Source: Apostichopus californicus (lineage: Eukaryota > Echinodermata > Holothuroidea > Aspidochirotida > Stichopodidae). Taken from it: a stretch of DNA of 20,046 bases. Below are positions 1 through 13,200 of this stretch, piece after piece (within the stretch, counting starts at the first letter, position 1; every line of letters starts with the position of its first letter). Under the pieces are notes generated by a model that worked only from the letters and a program-made list of their open reading frames with translations, was not told where the DNA came from and made no database searches. The DNA lies in the NCBI GenBank assembly GCA_020650975.1, contig JAIPMN010017794.1:1-20046 (forward strand). Reading direction: 5' to 3'. The translations under genes were made by a program, and so were the position numbers.

Positions 1-940
1 TTTGCTGTCTCTAATTTATACAGTTTGCTGTCTCTAGTTTTTGCAGTTTGCCATCTCTAGTTTACACAGTTTGCTGTCTCTAGTTTACACAGTTTACTGT
101 CTCTAGTTAGCGCAGTTTACTGTCTCTAGTTTACACCGTTTGTTTCTCTAGTTTGCTGTCTGTAGTTTACGCAATTTGCTCTCTCTAGTTTACACAGTTT
201 GCTGTCTCTTGTTTACGCAGTTTACTGTCTCTAGTTTACGCAATTTGCTGTCTCTAGTTTACACAGTTTGCTGTCTCTAATTTATACAGTTTGCTGTCTC
301 TAGTTTACACAGTTTGCTTTCTCTAGTTTACACAGTTTGCTGTCTCTAATTTATACAGTTTGCTGTCTCTAGTTTTTGCAGTTTGCCATCTCTAGTTTAC
401 ACAGTTTGCTGTCTCTAGTTTACACAGTTTACTGTCTCTAGTTAACGCAGTTTACTGTCTCTAGTTTACACAGTTTGCTGTCTCTAGTTTACACAATTTT
501 TTTGTCTCTAGTTTACGCAGTTTGCTGTCTCTAGTTTACACAGTTTGCTGTCTCTAGTTTACAGTTTGCCATCTCTAGTTTACACAGTCTGCTGTCTCTA
601 GTTTACACAATTTTTTTGTCTGTAGTTTACGCAGTTTGCTGTCTCTAGTTTACACAGTTTGCTGTCTCTAGTTTACACAATTTTTTTGTCTCTAGTTTAC
701 GCAGTTTGCTGTCTCTAGTTTACACTGTTTGCTGTCTCTAGTTTACAGTTTGCCATCTCTAGTTTACACAGTCTGCTGTCTCTAGTTTACACAATTTTTT
801 TGTGTGTAGTTTACGCAGTTTGCTGTCTCTAGTTTACGCAGTTTGCTGTCTCTAGTTTACACAGTTTGCTGTCTCTAGTTTACACAGTTTGCTGTCTCTA
901 GTTTACACAGTTTGCTGTCTCTAGTCTTCACAGTTTGCTA
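1..940. repeat. 23-bp minisatellite in the intron before w1
   Basis: About 40 head-to-tail copies of a 23-bp unit of the form TTTGCTGTCTCTAG + TTTACACAG run from the window edge to about 940. Variants (TTTTTGCAG, TTTGCCATC, ACAATTTTTTTGTC, TTAACGCAG) recur in the same order. The block starting near 11 reappears near 346, about 335 bp on, and the block starting at 561 reappears at 745, 184 bp (8 units) on. This is higher-order structure. The array continues off the left edge. It is intronic and has no coding role. Confidence 0.95.
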
Positions 941-1014
941 TGTAATCCTTCCTCCTCTTGTTTCCATGATCATTGTTTCTATCCTCTCTCTCTCACTCTT
1001 TGTTTTTCTTCCAG

Positions 1015-1210
1015 ACTTGTTGTGTCAATAAATCCCATTCCTGAGCAGAACATTCTAGAGAGATCCAATAACCACATAGGGGAGCCAGACTTGTCCTTCA
1101 GCCGCCACCCCATGGAGGAATCCATCGGCGAGAGCTACTGCAGACAACAAGAGAACAAAGAACCGTCCCCATTCAGTGCTAAACGAGTGGGTTACATGAT
1201 GGAAGATCAG
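1015..1210 (+). CDS. ATG2: ATG2 exon w1
   Basis: The acceptor follows a pyrimidine tract ending TTCTTCCAG; the donor is CAG|GTAAAG. The first base completes a codon from the upstream exon (phase-2 intron before it) and the exon ends on a codon boundary. It encodes a polar linker that starts LVVSINPIPEQN and ends PSPFSAKRVGYMMEDQ. The PFSA[KR]R part just before the MVMPG block is typical of ATG2 proteins. Confidence 0.85.
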
Positions 1211-4200
1211 GTAAAGTCAGTCTTGCTTCAAAATCCAATTTTATATATGTTTATGATTGAGAGATGCAGTAAATAGTCTGACACTTTGTTCCATTAGGGA
1301 TAAAGATTTACAAATACCCTTTCTTCTGGCTTCCATCATTTCTTTCATTGCTGACAAGATAATTACCACAATAGTTTTTATCCATTTGTAAATAAAGTGT
1401 GAGCAAGTCATAACAAATCCAAAACAATGGTAACACAAACTGTCTTTACTTCTGCGAGCGTTTGCTATTCAATAGCATCAATTCCAATGAAACACCTCCC
1501 AATAGCTCAGGTGCTACTTATCGTGTTGGAGTTTATACTTGTAATCAACCCACAATCAAACTTTTTTCAACTTTTTTCAAAGTTTTCCAAAAGTTAAAGG
1601 TTCAAGCTTTCTACCTTTCAAATGAACAGCTCAGTCATCTTTTAACAGTGAATTGTTGCAAACTTCTATACCTCTTAATAGTTGTCAGGTAGTTTGCAAC
1701 AGACACTTAAATGATTCTAATAGGTGATTTATTGTTCTTTTGGTCGCCAGATGGTGATGCCTGGAGATCCGGATGAGATGGCAGAGTTCATCGATACCTC
1801 GACCAAGAGTTCCAGGTTCAGCCTTCAACTAACTTTACCAAATGTATCCATTCACTTACCTAGCAAAGATTTCTTAGAGACTATTTACAACAGGTAAATA
1901 CATTATTGATTTAAGATGGCTGATTGAGTTTTTAATTATGATACTTTGATTATATGTAAAATGTCTGGAATGTCCCCACAAGACACATAACGACTACTAA
2001 CATTTATCCGCTGTTAGAAATCATAAACCATTTCATTGTCATTACGATACATGCAAAACACCCTTCTTGTGAACAACTCTCCCAAAATGACTAAAATAAA
2101 TTTCTTCTTGTTCCTTAACACAGTCATATATTAAAGCACAAACTGCAATACAATAATTTGCTTGTGAAAATTGAAACACTACAATCAAAAGGAAGATGAA
2201 TTAATTCATATGCTTATGGCATCACTCTGATATCTCCAAGGTCCAGTCGAAACTGATTGAAAACTATCATTGAAACTTGCAAATAAAATTGTAAATTATC
2301 GCCGGAAGTTTTACTGTTCTCGTGATTCAAAGATGGTGTCTGATTTTATGTCTCCATTAACTTATTTCTCTTTGAAGGTTTGGCAATGACCTGTTGCTAT
2401 GGACACCATCTGCTCCTACACCCCGTGACATCATCAATGTCTGTCAGTCGTTTGGACCAGTGGCTGGTATGGATATCTTGTCTCAGTTTGGCTCTCAGCC
2501 ATATTTCTCAGTCTGTCAATCCAGTTACGGCTTTACTGGTGAGTACTTGAAGACCAAGCAGAGATAAGTTGCAAATGTGCCATTATTACATGAATCACAC
2601 TTGATTAGTGACTCATTACTCTTTACTCATTACTCATTACTTATATCCTAGCATAGTTGCACTCATGGATTTGTATGTATACTCATACTCAATACATTTT
2701 GTAAATCTATCATTGATCTAGTGTAATACTGAGTCCTTGACCTGACACTCAGAGCCTTGTACTCACTTGTACTTGCTTGTACTCATATCAAGGGGACTTC
2801 TACTTGTACTTGCACTTATTGTGTTGTACTCGTACTCATGCTGTTGTACTCGTGCTCATGCTGTTGTACTTGTGCTGTTGTACTCGCACTCATGCTGTTG
2901 TATTTGTCCTCATGCTGTTGTATTCGTCCTCATGCTGAATACTCATGCTGTTGAATTCTTGCTCATGCTGTTGTACTCATACTCATGATGTTGTACTCGT
3001 ACTCATGCTGTTGTACTCGCAGTCATGCTGTTGTACTCGTACTCATGCTGTTGTACTCGCACTCATGCTGTTGTACTCGTTCGTACTCATGCTGTTGTAC
3101 TCGCACTCATGCTGTTGTATTTGTCCTCATGCTGAATACTCATGCTGTTGAATTCGTGCTCATGCTGTTGTACTCATACTCATGCTGTTTTACTCGTACT
3201 CATGCTGTTGTATTCGTAGTTCATGCTGTTGTATTCATACTCATGCTGTTGTATATGTACTCATGTTGTACTCGCACTGATGCTGTTGTACTCATACTCA
3301 TGCTGTTTTACTCGTACTCATGCTGTTGTATTCCTACTCATGCTGTTGTATTTTACTCACGCTGTTGTTTTCGTATTCATGCTGCTGTACTCTGACATTC
3401 ATATTCATCATATCAATTACTGAATGGAGATGTTAGATGTTGCCCTTTTGCTGGTGATTTCATGATATATGTTTTTATCCTTTCATGAAGAGTCTGATGA
3501 AGATGATGATGATTTGGAATCCATCAAGAGAAGCTGTGGGAGGAGACAGAGCTCTAAGGAACTAGCTGCCGGTCAGAACTTCATGTCCTTCAGTCTCGTA
3601 GTCGGTCAAGGTTTCCTCTCGGCTCAAATGCCAATTGTGGTGAGTTCACGTGGGTTTATATTTACCAAAAAACATAGGAAATGATATCAGTCATTGGCCT
3701 TTGCATTATAATGACTCACACACACCAATGTACATGGACACATCATATTTAAGTCAATTGTATAATAAATTAATAATTTTGTTATTTTTGTTTTCATTTC
3801 TTTATTTCAAATGAATTATCAGCAGTTTGAAGTTTTAACCTAAAATCTAACCTTTCAAACCAGATGCACCTATACCTAGTCTACTCTGCACCCAAGAATC
3901 TGGTTCAGCAAAAGATGTTGTGTAGGTCCCAAGACACAGCATTTGCTGAGGAACATGTACAACTTTTGAAGTCAATGTAGTTCTCCCAAATCGTCTTTTA
4001 TTCCTACCAAGATACCTAAATTCAAAACTGAAGGCTAATGAACAAACCTCTCTCCATCTCATTCGAGATAACTGAATTAGGTGACAATTCAATGTCTGAA
4101 ATATTTGCATGGGATGAGAATCAGAATAACGTCTTTCGTTATTTGTTGATCTTTGTTGACAGAAAGAGGACGGTGTGGTCGACATGGATGCTCATGGAGA

Positions 4201-7200
4201 GATTCTTATACTGTTGGAAGAAATGAACCTCTTTGCGGTTACAGCAGTCAAAGGAGACCCTGGCATGTCTTATCTATGTGCCCAGGCCAAAACATTGGAT
4301 GTCTTTCAAAATGGTATGTCACCACGATGAAATGGAAAGTTATTATATTTGATTTGCAGTTTTATATCTGGGCAACAGAAAATGTCATTAAATGAAGATT
4401 GATTAATTTTTAATGATTTTATGTTGTCTCTCACTATGTAGCTGACATGCACAGACAATGGGGAATAGAATAACAAGTTATATATGCAATTGTAGGACAT
4501 GGTGGCATTAAGTCCGGGAATGCTCAAAGGTTGGGTGTTGCATGAGGTGCATAAAAGTGGACTACAAATGTAGAAATACAAGTCTGTATCATTCTGTAAG
4601 TTGATGTTACATTAAAGACAGTCACCTAATGTTTACAAGTTATTTTCCCCTTGGTAAGGGAACTCGCTTTTAGGGTTGGGTGATCAGTGGTTTGTATGAC
4701 TGGCATACATGGAAAGCAAATTTTCTTTACAGCCTCTGTTTCTGAAAATTAAAAACATATCGGATAGAATTACAACATCAGAACAAAATTATTTTCTGCC
4801 GTGGTCTTCTATGTTTATTATAAATATTTTTTTTAGTTACCCTAAATTACTTCTCTTCGTCGTTTAAGGTGTTGCGGCCAACGATTCGGAGAGTCCTTTC
4901 ATGATGCACGACCCGAGCCAACCCATTCCAGAACACCTACAGCTGTGTCTTCACCTGTCAGAAGAGGGTGTGACGGGCAAACCGTCTGGGAGACAGAAAA
5001 CTCAGCCGATGTTAGCTCTTGCCCTGAAGATGGAGTTTAAGGAAGATACCAACTGCAAGGTACATTAACTGAAAGCTTTTACGTTTGTTACAATTGTTGT
5101 ACCCTGGGTAACGACGATACCAAACTTGGTTGGGAATTAGCCACTAGGGTGGTTAAATGCTCGATTTGGGTACCACACTTGATTTGGGTACCACACTTGA
5201 TTTGGTTATCACACTTGATTTGGGTTCCGCATTTGATTTGGGTACCACATTTGATTTTGATTACCCCACTTGATTTGGGTACCACACTTGATTTGGGTTC
5301 CACACTTGATTTGGGTTCCGCATTTGATTTGGGTACCACATTTGATTTTGGGTACCACACATGATTTGGGTACCACACTTGATTTGGGTACCAGGCTTGA
5401 TTTGGGTATCACACTTGATTTGGGTACCACCCTGATTTGGGTACCACTTTGATTTGGGTAAACATATTAAAATTGACAAGTGACCCTTATATCTGTACTA
5501 TGTGGACAAATGCTATTGATGGTCGCATTCTTGTTGTACAAAATGTATTTTCCAGCCCGAAACATCAGGATTGAATCAGAAACTACATTAATGGCGACCT
5601 CTTTATTTCAGATGATGCAATGTGCTGTTGGTTTAAGAGGTGCTACTATGAGGGTTACGTTATCCCAGTTACATCACCACTGGATTGTTCAGGTCAGTAA
5701 AATCAACATACTTACAAGGAACAATATGTTCTTTGTTTGTTTTTGATCTATCGTTTCTCTGATTAATTAATCAGTAAATTAATTAACCACCACTGGATCG
5801 TTCAGGTCAGTAGAATCAACAAACTTATATGGAACAACAATTTTTGTTTGTTCTCAGCTTTTTGACCTCAACCATTTTGCTGATAATTAAACTTTTCCTA
5901 TCAAATTTCGCAAACATTTATATCAAATCAATGAATTGTTTGCTTCTCTAAGACATTAAGATTTACTACCATGTGCATATATCATACATTTTTCTCATCA
6001 TTGATTGTGCTAATTAGTATGTACTTATATGTTATTGCATACCTGATCGACTTGGAATAATGAGAAATAACCTCACAAATAAAGACTTTAAAATTGAAGT
6101 TTGATTTAAATTCTATCAAAATTATATACTTGCACAAGGGATGACGTGAGAGAATGATGTTGGAGTAGTTAAAGTGTTTATAATTAAAGGAGGACAGAGG
6201 ATAGAAGAGGCTTCCAAAAAGCCTAAGCACACTTTAGTATGGCAGATGACAGTACTGACATGGTGTACCTGTGATGTATATTGGTCAATGATTAAATAAT
6301 AATAAGTAATATTTATATAGCGCATAATCAGCAAAGCTGCTCAAAGCGCTTCACAAATGTAAAACCTAAAAACAAATAGTAACAAAAACCTACATATTAA
6401 TTATATAGAACCAATAAGGCATAAAATGTAAAAGTCTAAAGCAACAAATAATAAACACCCATACTAAACGATAATAAAAAAAGCCCTACACGCACATAGT
6501 CCAAAACAAATTCAGAAGTATGTAAATAGTAAAATTAAAAAAAATAAATAAATACACAAAAGATTAAATCATTGTCAATGTTTAAGTATAAATAAGTATG
6601 AGAAACTATAGTACAGTAAGACAATTATTGTAAAAAAGTGAGATATTGAAATCATGCTAATGTTCACATATTATTGCTTTCTTTTTCAGCTCGGTGAGCT
6701 TTTTGACTTAACCGATGTTGAGATTAAAGGTTACCAGATACCAAAAGTCATCACAGAATTCCACGCTCATCTATGGGGATGTGGTTTAGATTATAGGTAA
6801 GAATCGGTTTAGAAGTGTTTCTCGCCGTTGGTTTTGACCATCAAGAACATTTTAAAGTTAGAATAGCTTCACTGCTGGATCCTACCATGATACCAATGGT
6901 AGGTATCAAGTCACATATCCACACTATTGTCCCATAAATGTGTTACAAAGTCTCTTTTCTTAAATAATAGTGCAATTTTGCAATTTGTTTGGTGATTAGC
7001 CTAATCTGTCAATAAATTAGCAACTTCGGCAAAGAGTCTGTTCTTGTGCCACTGATCGGGAAAACTAGAACATCAACTCTTTTTTTTTTTGCTGTCAAAC
7101 ACAGTCAATTGCTGTAAGGTAACAAGATGTTTTTAACCAACTGTAACAAGTGTTCCAGCCATGTTGTCTGTTGGTTTGGTACTGCTGAGTAAGCTATTAC

Positions 7201-10200
7201 CTAAATAAACTTAAATAAGGTATCATCAACTAATATATATGATGTTTACAAATTACTTACATATTTTACTCAACTTTTGTTTTGTTTTTTTCTTTGATGG
7301 CAGGCCTGTTTCACTTCCACTCAGGTCCTTCTTGTTATTGGACTCTCTCAGTATATCAAGCAACTTAATGTTTGAAGCTAAAATATCTGTGCAAAGGTAA
7401 GAAAGCATAAATAAATGACTTGTTTGCTATTATTACAATGAGTATTTGAATATTGAGTAACATCATTGCAAAATTGTACCTATACAGTCATGAAGTGTAC
7501 ACACATTCATGAAGAAGAACCACCACTCGTTAGATTAATAAAACATTGTTAGTCAAGGTCAATTGTAGTTGCCAAGCCAATGGGAATGTTTTATTTTGTG
7601 CTTAAACCTTCCTTTGTGTTTCTTTCCTTGCCTCCAACAGGTTCCTGGTTGATAATGCATTTTTATTTCTCTCGGACAAATGCAATGAGCAAAGGGTAGA
7701 TTTGAGCAGAAGTAAGTTTTTTGAAGTTTTTCTCAAATAGTGAAATCACTATCTAATTGGTCAAGGTACATTATGGCATCAGATGTTATACCTCACCATA
7801 ATCAATGGGTAACACAAATTGTGTGAGAGTTACACTCAAGGGTGAAGAGAAGTATGATCATTAGGGTTAGCACACAATGGGCATGTCCTTGTTGTCATGG
7901 TTACAGCACAGGTCAATTGCAGCTGACACAACAGGTCACTTTTCTACATACTCATGCTGCTTACAATAAAACAGTGTAAGAAAACTTCTTGTCTTTTTTT
8001 ATATGGATTATTTAATTGATTTTTTTTTTACTGGGGTGACGTCAGTTCCATTTTCTTTGAAATTCAATCTAGAATAAGAGAAGTGGCATAGAAAAGAATG
8101 TGGGTCTGGGGAATGGGAGGGTGGGGGAGTGGGAGGGGGGTGGTACTGAAAATTAACCCTCCATGCATGAATAACTATCACTATAATACCAACCAAAGGT
8201 CAGTGACAGTATCTGAGGTACAACTCAGATGTTACTGACAATCAGTTGCACCGTTTCAGTAGTTTTCTCAGCAGATTTAGTTTCAACTTTTTTTTTCTTC
8301 TCTGTCGATAGATTACGTTTGTGTTTTAGACGTGGGTAACCTGGAGGTCAATCTCAGAACGAACACAGAAGTGAAAGATGACGACAGGCCGAACCTGTCG
8401 AGAAACGGTCGGTTTCCATCCAAAGCTGGAAACAACAATGGTGGAGGTCTCGATGGGAAAAGGGTCAGAAAGGTAAGATAGTGGTCCTGATTTCAATCAA
8501 ATCATCCTGGCTCTTCTCCTCCCTGCGAGGTCATAACGATGTCAAATTTAAAGAATGACTTTAGGTAGAGTATTAGTCTTGGTATGTCATTGGTCAAGAA
8601 GAAAGAAACAAGTGGAGTGCTGGTAATGTTTCTATAGCTGTTCAGCTTCTCAAGATATTCAGCTTTAAAATGTATTAACTCTCTGGAATGTTCCTTTAAA
8701 GCCATATCGATGATAAAGTCAGCTTCTCAGTGCAGGCCTTAATTTTTATATTAATCCATTGTTTTTTAAATCCTAGTAACTCAATAAAAAAAATGCAAAA
8801 AGAAATTCTAAAAGAAAATTTATATAAAAATAGTCTTGAAGCACAACCTAGACTGATAAACAGTGTCTTTGAATGGAAATGCAAAAACCATCAGAGATTC
8901 CCACAAATATGGGATGAAGATGCTTGTGAGGAAAGACAGCTCCATTTGCAAGTAATAATGTGGTTTTCATGTTCCTCGTATGCCATATTTGGTAAAGTCC
9001 AAAGTATGGCATCACAGAGCTGCTACCAGCATGAAGCTATTAGATGCTTTTCATTGTGTTTTCACTACGTCATTTTCTGTGGTTTATGTGGTAGTTTTTG
9101 GTAGTAGAATGTCAAATGTATTGGTATATAACTAAATATTCGTCCGGTTTATAGCAGGATCAAAAGAGTACTTTCACCGCAAAGATATGAAAAGATAAAC
9201 TAAGAGATATCACACCCAGGTGGCATGATGACACAAAGCATTGAGAACAGTGGCAAACCCCCGAGATGATAGTTCGCTGAAGCCTTACTTAGTTTACCTG
9301 GCTTTTTAAATTTTGTTTAGAAGTAATTTCCCATTGAAACGAGGTGTTTTTTGTGTTTCATCTCTTGAAACCAGCAATACATGTATACTACCGCTCTAAT
9401 TGCTGTCTCAAATTCTCACAGGAATAATACTCCATATAAAAGCTACTGTAAACTGTACTATGAACCAACATAAAAGGAAAACCCAGACCATACAGTATGG
9501 CTATCTCAACCATCTGTTTTCAAATCTGACACAAACCTAGTTCTTAAGTTTTCTTCCAAATTTACTTTTAAATTGATTCCACAGAGTCCTCAGTTTGAGC
9601 TGAGAGTGAGGAATGACATGATTCATATCAGAACATGTGCAGATTCATGCAGTGCTCTTGCTTCCCTGTTAATATACCTTGCCAGTGATGGGGATATCAG
9701 GACCTCCTCCTCCTCATCCTCTGCTCCTCACGCACCCCCCAACATCAACGATGTGGACTGCGAACTTGCAGTGAGTTTTATCCAGATTTACATTTTTGTC
9801 ATATTTCGGTACTTTCGTGTTTTCTGTTATGATTTGCATGGTTTTGGTGTGATTAGAAATCAGAAAAAGTATTCAAAGTAGTAAATGTTTCATTATATGC
9901 AAGAAATAAAAGTAGTTAGAGTAATGGATGCCTTAATTTTTACACCATAGTATGAATGGGAGTATAAAAATAGGGTGATAAGTATTCTCTTGCTTCAGTT
10001 TCTCTTGTTAAATGATAACAAGAAAAAATTGTTAAAAATGGAAAATTTTGGCTATTCAAACAATATGCATTTATCAAGCAGTGAACAACATTGTTATTTG
10101 ACAGAAAGCCATTCATGTGATGTTACTCTAAGTATCTCCCTATCTAGACGAACATGGCATAGATACAGATTATTACAAGTGTTTATGTTTCATCTAAACA

Positions 10201-13200
10201 TAGAGCAATTGATTTGAATAATTATTATGATTAATACATCTAGAATATTATTACTATTTTGGGGAAAATTGATACAATGAAAGATTATGAACGAAAATAT
10301 TTCTCTTTCCTTATATAAAAAACATTTACAGTTTTATTTATAGCCAATTTACCTGGCAATAAATAATCAAGGTGGACTGTTGTTTGAATGCCATTTAGGT
10401 TTAGTTAAATTTCTAATCTATAATTTTTTTTCACCGTGCTAGTTAATTGTATTTTTTTTTGTTTTTTTTGTGGCAATTCATATAATGTTAATTGGATGAT
10501 CAAAACTGTCTTTGTCTCATCAATTGCAATGTTGTGCACAAATAGAAACGTTTTAAGGCTCAATAAGCTGTTATGAAGTATGGAATCTTGGCTTATTCTT
10601 TCCCAGACTGAACTTGATACAATGGTCAGCAAGAGTCCTCTTGGTCAGGGAAATCACCTGGATCAGATGACCATGTTGATGGATGAAGCCATGGAGGAAC
10701 TCAGCCCTGGAGGAAAGACAAAACAAGGTTCAGGTAAGTGAATGGTAAAGGTTTCTATCTATCATAAATATATCATTAGTAAAACTACAAACATGGGTTG
10801 GGTAGCTTGCATATGTTCAAAAGAATAAAGTATGGTAATATCATTAGTAATATATCATTAGTGAAACAACAAACATTGGTAGGGTAACTTGCATATGTTT
10901 AATACACTATAGTATGGTAATGTTAATGTCATTAGTAATACATCATTAGTAAAACAACAACATTGGGTAGGGTAGCTTGCATATGTTGAATAGACTATAG
11001 TATGGTAATGTTTATGTCATCAGTAATATATCATTAGTGAAACAAACATTGGTAGGGTAGCTTGCATATGTTCAAAAGACTATAGTATGGTAATGTTACA
11101 ATGTTCTTAGTAACATAACTATGTCTGCTTTTTATTAGCTGTGCATATTTTGTCTAATTGTGCAGGTGGTCTTTTGCAAGAAACAGTAGTTGAATTATTG
11201 CAGTGTTATTACAGTGTTTAAGATGCCCTTCTGTCTCTGTTCAGATAGAATGCCTTTCCAACAACGGTGTTATTAAATAGAAATATGTTTGATAGTTTTG
11301 GTGCTTTGCAAATCTTGTCTCTGACTGTGATTAGTGTTTTGCAGAAACAGTATTCTGTGTTTGAATGATGTAGCAGCACACCTTTATACATTCATGTGAA
11401 GAGGTCTTTGCCAAATAGCAATAGTTATACTGTAAACCTTGACTGGGTGATATGCATATATCTTTTGTCTGAATTGAAGGATGTTTTTTGTTTTAGTAGC
11501 GGAAGGTTCTATTAGTATGTTTGAGAGTATTAACTATGCATTAAGTATTACAGTAACTATGTATTGTGCATTAACTATGCATTGTGCATTAACTATGCAT
11601 TGCGCATTAACTATGCATTGGGAATTAACTATGCATTGTGCATTAGCTATCCATTGTGCTTGTAGGGGTGTGTTATGTTTTAGTAGCGAAAGGTTTTATT
11701 AGTATTTTTGATAGCATTAACTACTTTGCATTGTGCTGGTAACGTACTAATCTCTAGCAGACCAATAGATTTCATATTACTGTTCCATAGTGTTATCTAC
11801 ACACATCTCTCTCATTACATTTATAGACGGTCCTTTCGCTGTGCCATGTACTCTCTCTGAGTCTCCAAACTCCCGCATGTTCTATTTTCCAAACGAAGAC
11901 ACCGGTAGCAGCCCAGTGATGGAGACCGCCATGCTGGATTCTCACCATGACCTCATTGACCAGGAGCTGCGGATGATAGATGTCGACGAACAAAGCAAGA
12001 CCAGCCAAGAGGACCATTTCATCGATGATGATGGATTCGACATTCTAGATGACTTGGGAGCAGGGATTGGGGTAGGTTGAAATTTAAGATGATAAGTATT
12101 TTAGTAGGCTTATAAGGGAAATAACTATCCTGACACACTAGGTCTGTCGTCTAAGACTGTTGAAGATTAATTATATGTTTGCTCAATATCATATATCAAA
12201 CATGAATGACATAATTTTTATTTAACTAATTATTTTTTTACATTTTTCTTGTATAGGTTTTGTATAAACATTTCAGAATTTTTGATATATGATTGCAAAG
12301 TTACAGAGAAGTGTACCCTTTATCTCACTGGCAACCTAGAGTTTTTTTGTTTTTTATAAAGTTGAATAATAAAGTTGGTTGTCAAACAAGATAACTATGT
12401 AATGGAAGGTTGACTGAAAGCTGAAGGAGACAGCTTTTGACTTCAGGGTCAATTAATTTATTTCAGCAATCCATAAGTAAAAATATTACATGCATTAAAA
12501 TATTCATTAGTCAAGTAGCAGAATTAAGTTGACCAAACCATGTCCCAAATCCTGTTTGCCTGGTTGTTGGAACCTTAGTGACTAAGTTGATGTAATTATG
12601 CCAATTTGATTAATTTGGCTCATGAAACACCACAACTGATGAAAACCCTGTTCCACAGTGGTAAGAGAGCTCTTTCTTGCTGGAAATACAGCGTCTTGTA
12701 TTACAAGGTTTTTTCTTTCTGTTGTCCGGTAGATAAACGTGAGTGTTTCTATAGTATGGCCATCTGTGAATTTACTGCCAGTAATTGGTTTTGACTGGAT
12801 TGTTACGTTCCAATCTACTTAATATTAAAGATTTGTGTCTTGGAAAGTCAGTTTAATACTTGGTTGGGATTGGCCATATATCATCAGGTCCTCATGAATA
12901 TAAATTTTTTTTGTCTTAGCATGCTGTTGAGTGTTAATAAAGGAGTGATGTATTTCTTGTTTCATATAGAGCAGAGATGGAGAACCTGTTGTGAAGGTCC
13001 TAGCTCCAAACATTAAGATCTTGGATGACCACTTCTCCAAGCCCTATGGTAAAGGAGACCAACTGAAGGCACCGGCTCACTTTCCCGATGCTCTCCAGAT
13101 GTTTACAGTACAGGAATTGACGGTTATATGGCACATGTTTGGCGGAAATGACTTTGGTATACCCCAGAAGAAAGCTGATGAAAGTCCCAAAGGTTCCAGT

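Larger units (their letters stand above)
7712..8311 (+). other. Intron w10-w11 (phase 1)
   Basis: This is a 600-bp intron. It contains a G-rich run (8107 to 8142) and an imperfect hairpin (8199 to 8239), listed separately. Otherwise it is AT-rich with nothing recognisable. Confidence 0.75.

Noticed and set aside
2757-3423. Overlapping Cys/Leu/Tyr-rich open frames
   Set aside because: They are translations of a 20-bp minisatellite in three frames, inside an ATG2 intron, with no unique sequence.
3847-4185. 112-codon minus-strand frame
   Set aside because: It is antisense to the w4-w5 intron and the start of w5, with no recognisable domain.
5088-5479. Hexapeptide-repeat proteins on both strands
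   Set aside because: They follow from an 18-bp repeat that has no stop on either strand; they lie in the middle of the w6-w7 intron.
5857-5889. Second copy of the w8 start (AGCTTTTTGACCT...)
   Set aside because: It resembles GAGCTTTTTGACTTAACC in w8, but it aligns better as part of the 113-bp tandem duplication of the w7 donor region. The similarity to w8 is short and lacks a frame.
8730-9104. 124-codon open frame in intron w11-w12
   Set aside because: It matches no family I recognise, and w11 and w12 join in phase without it. It has no convincing splice or promoter context.
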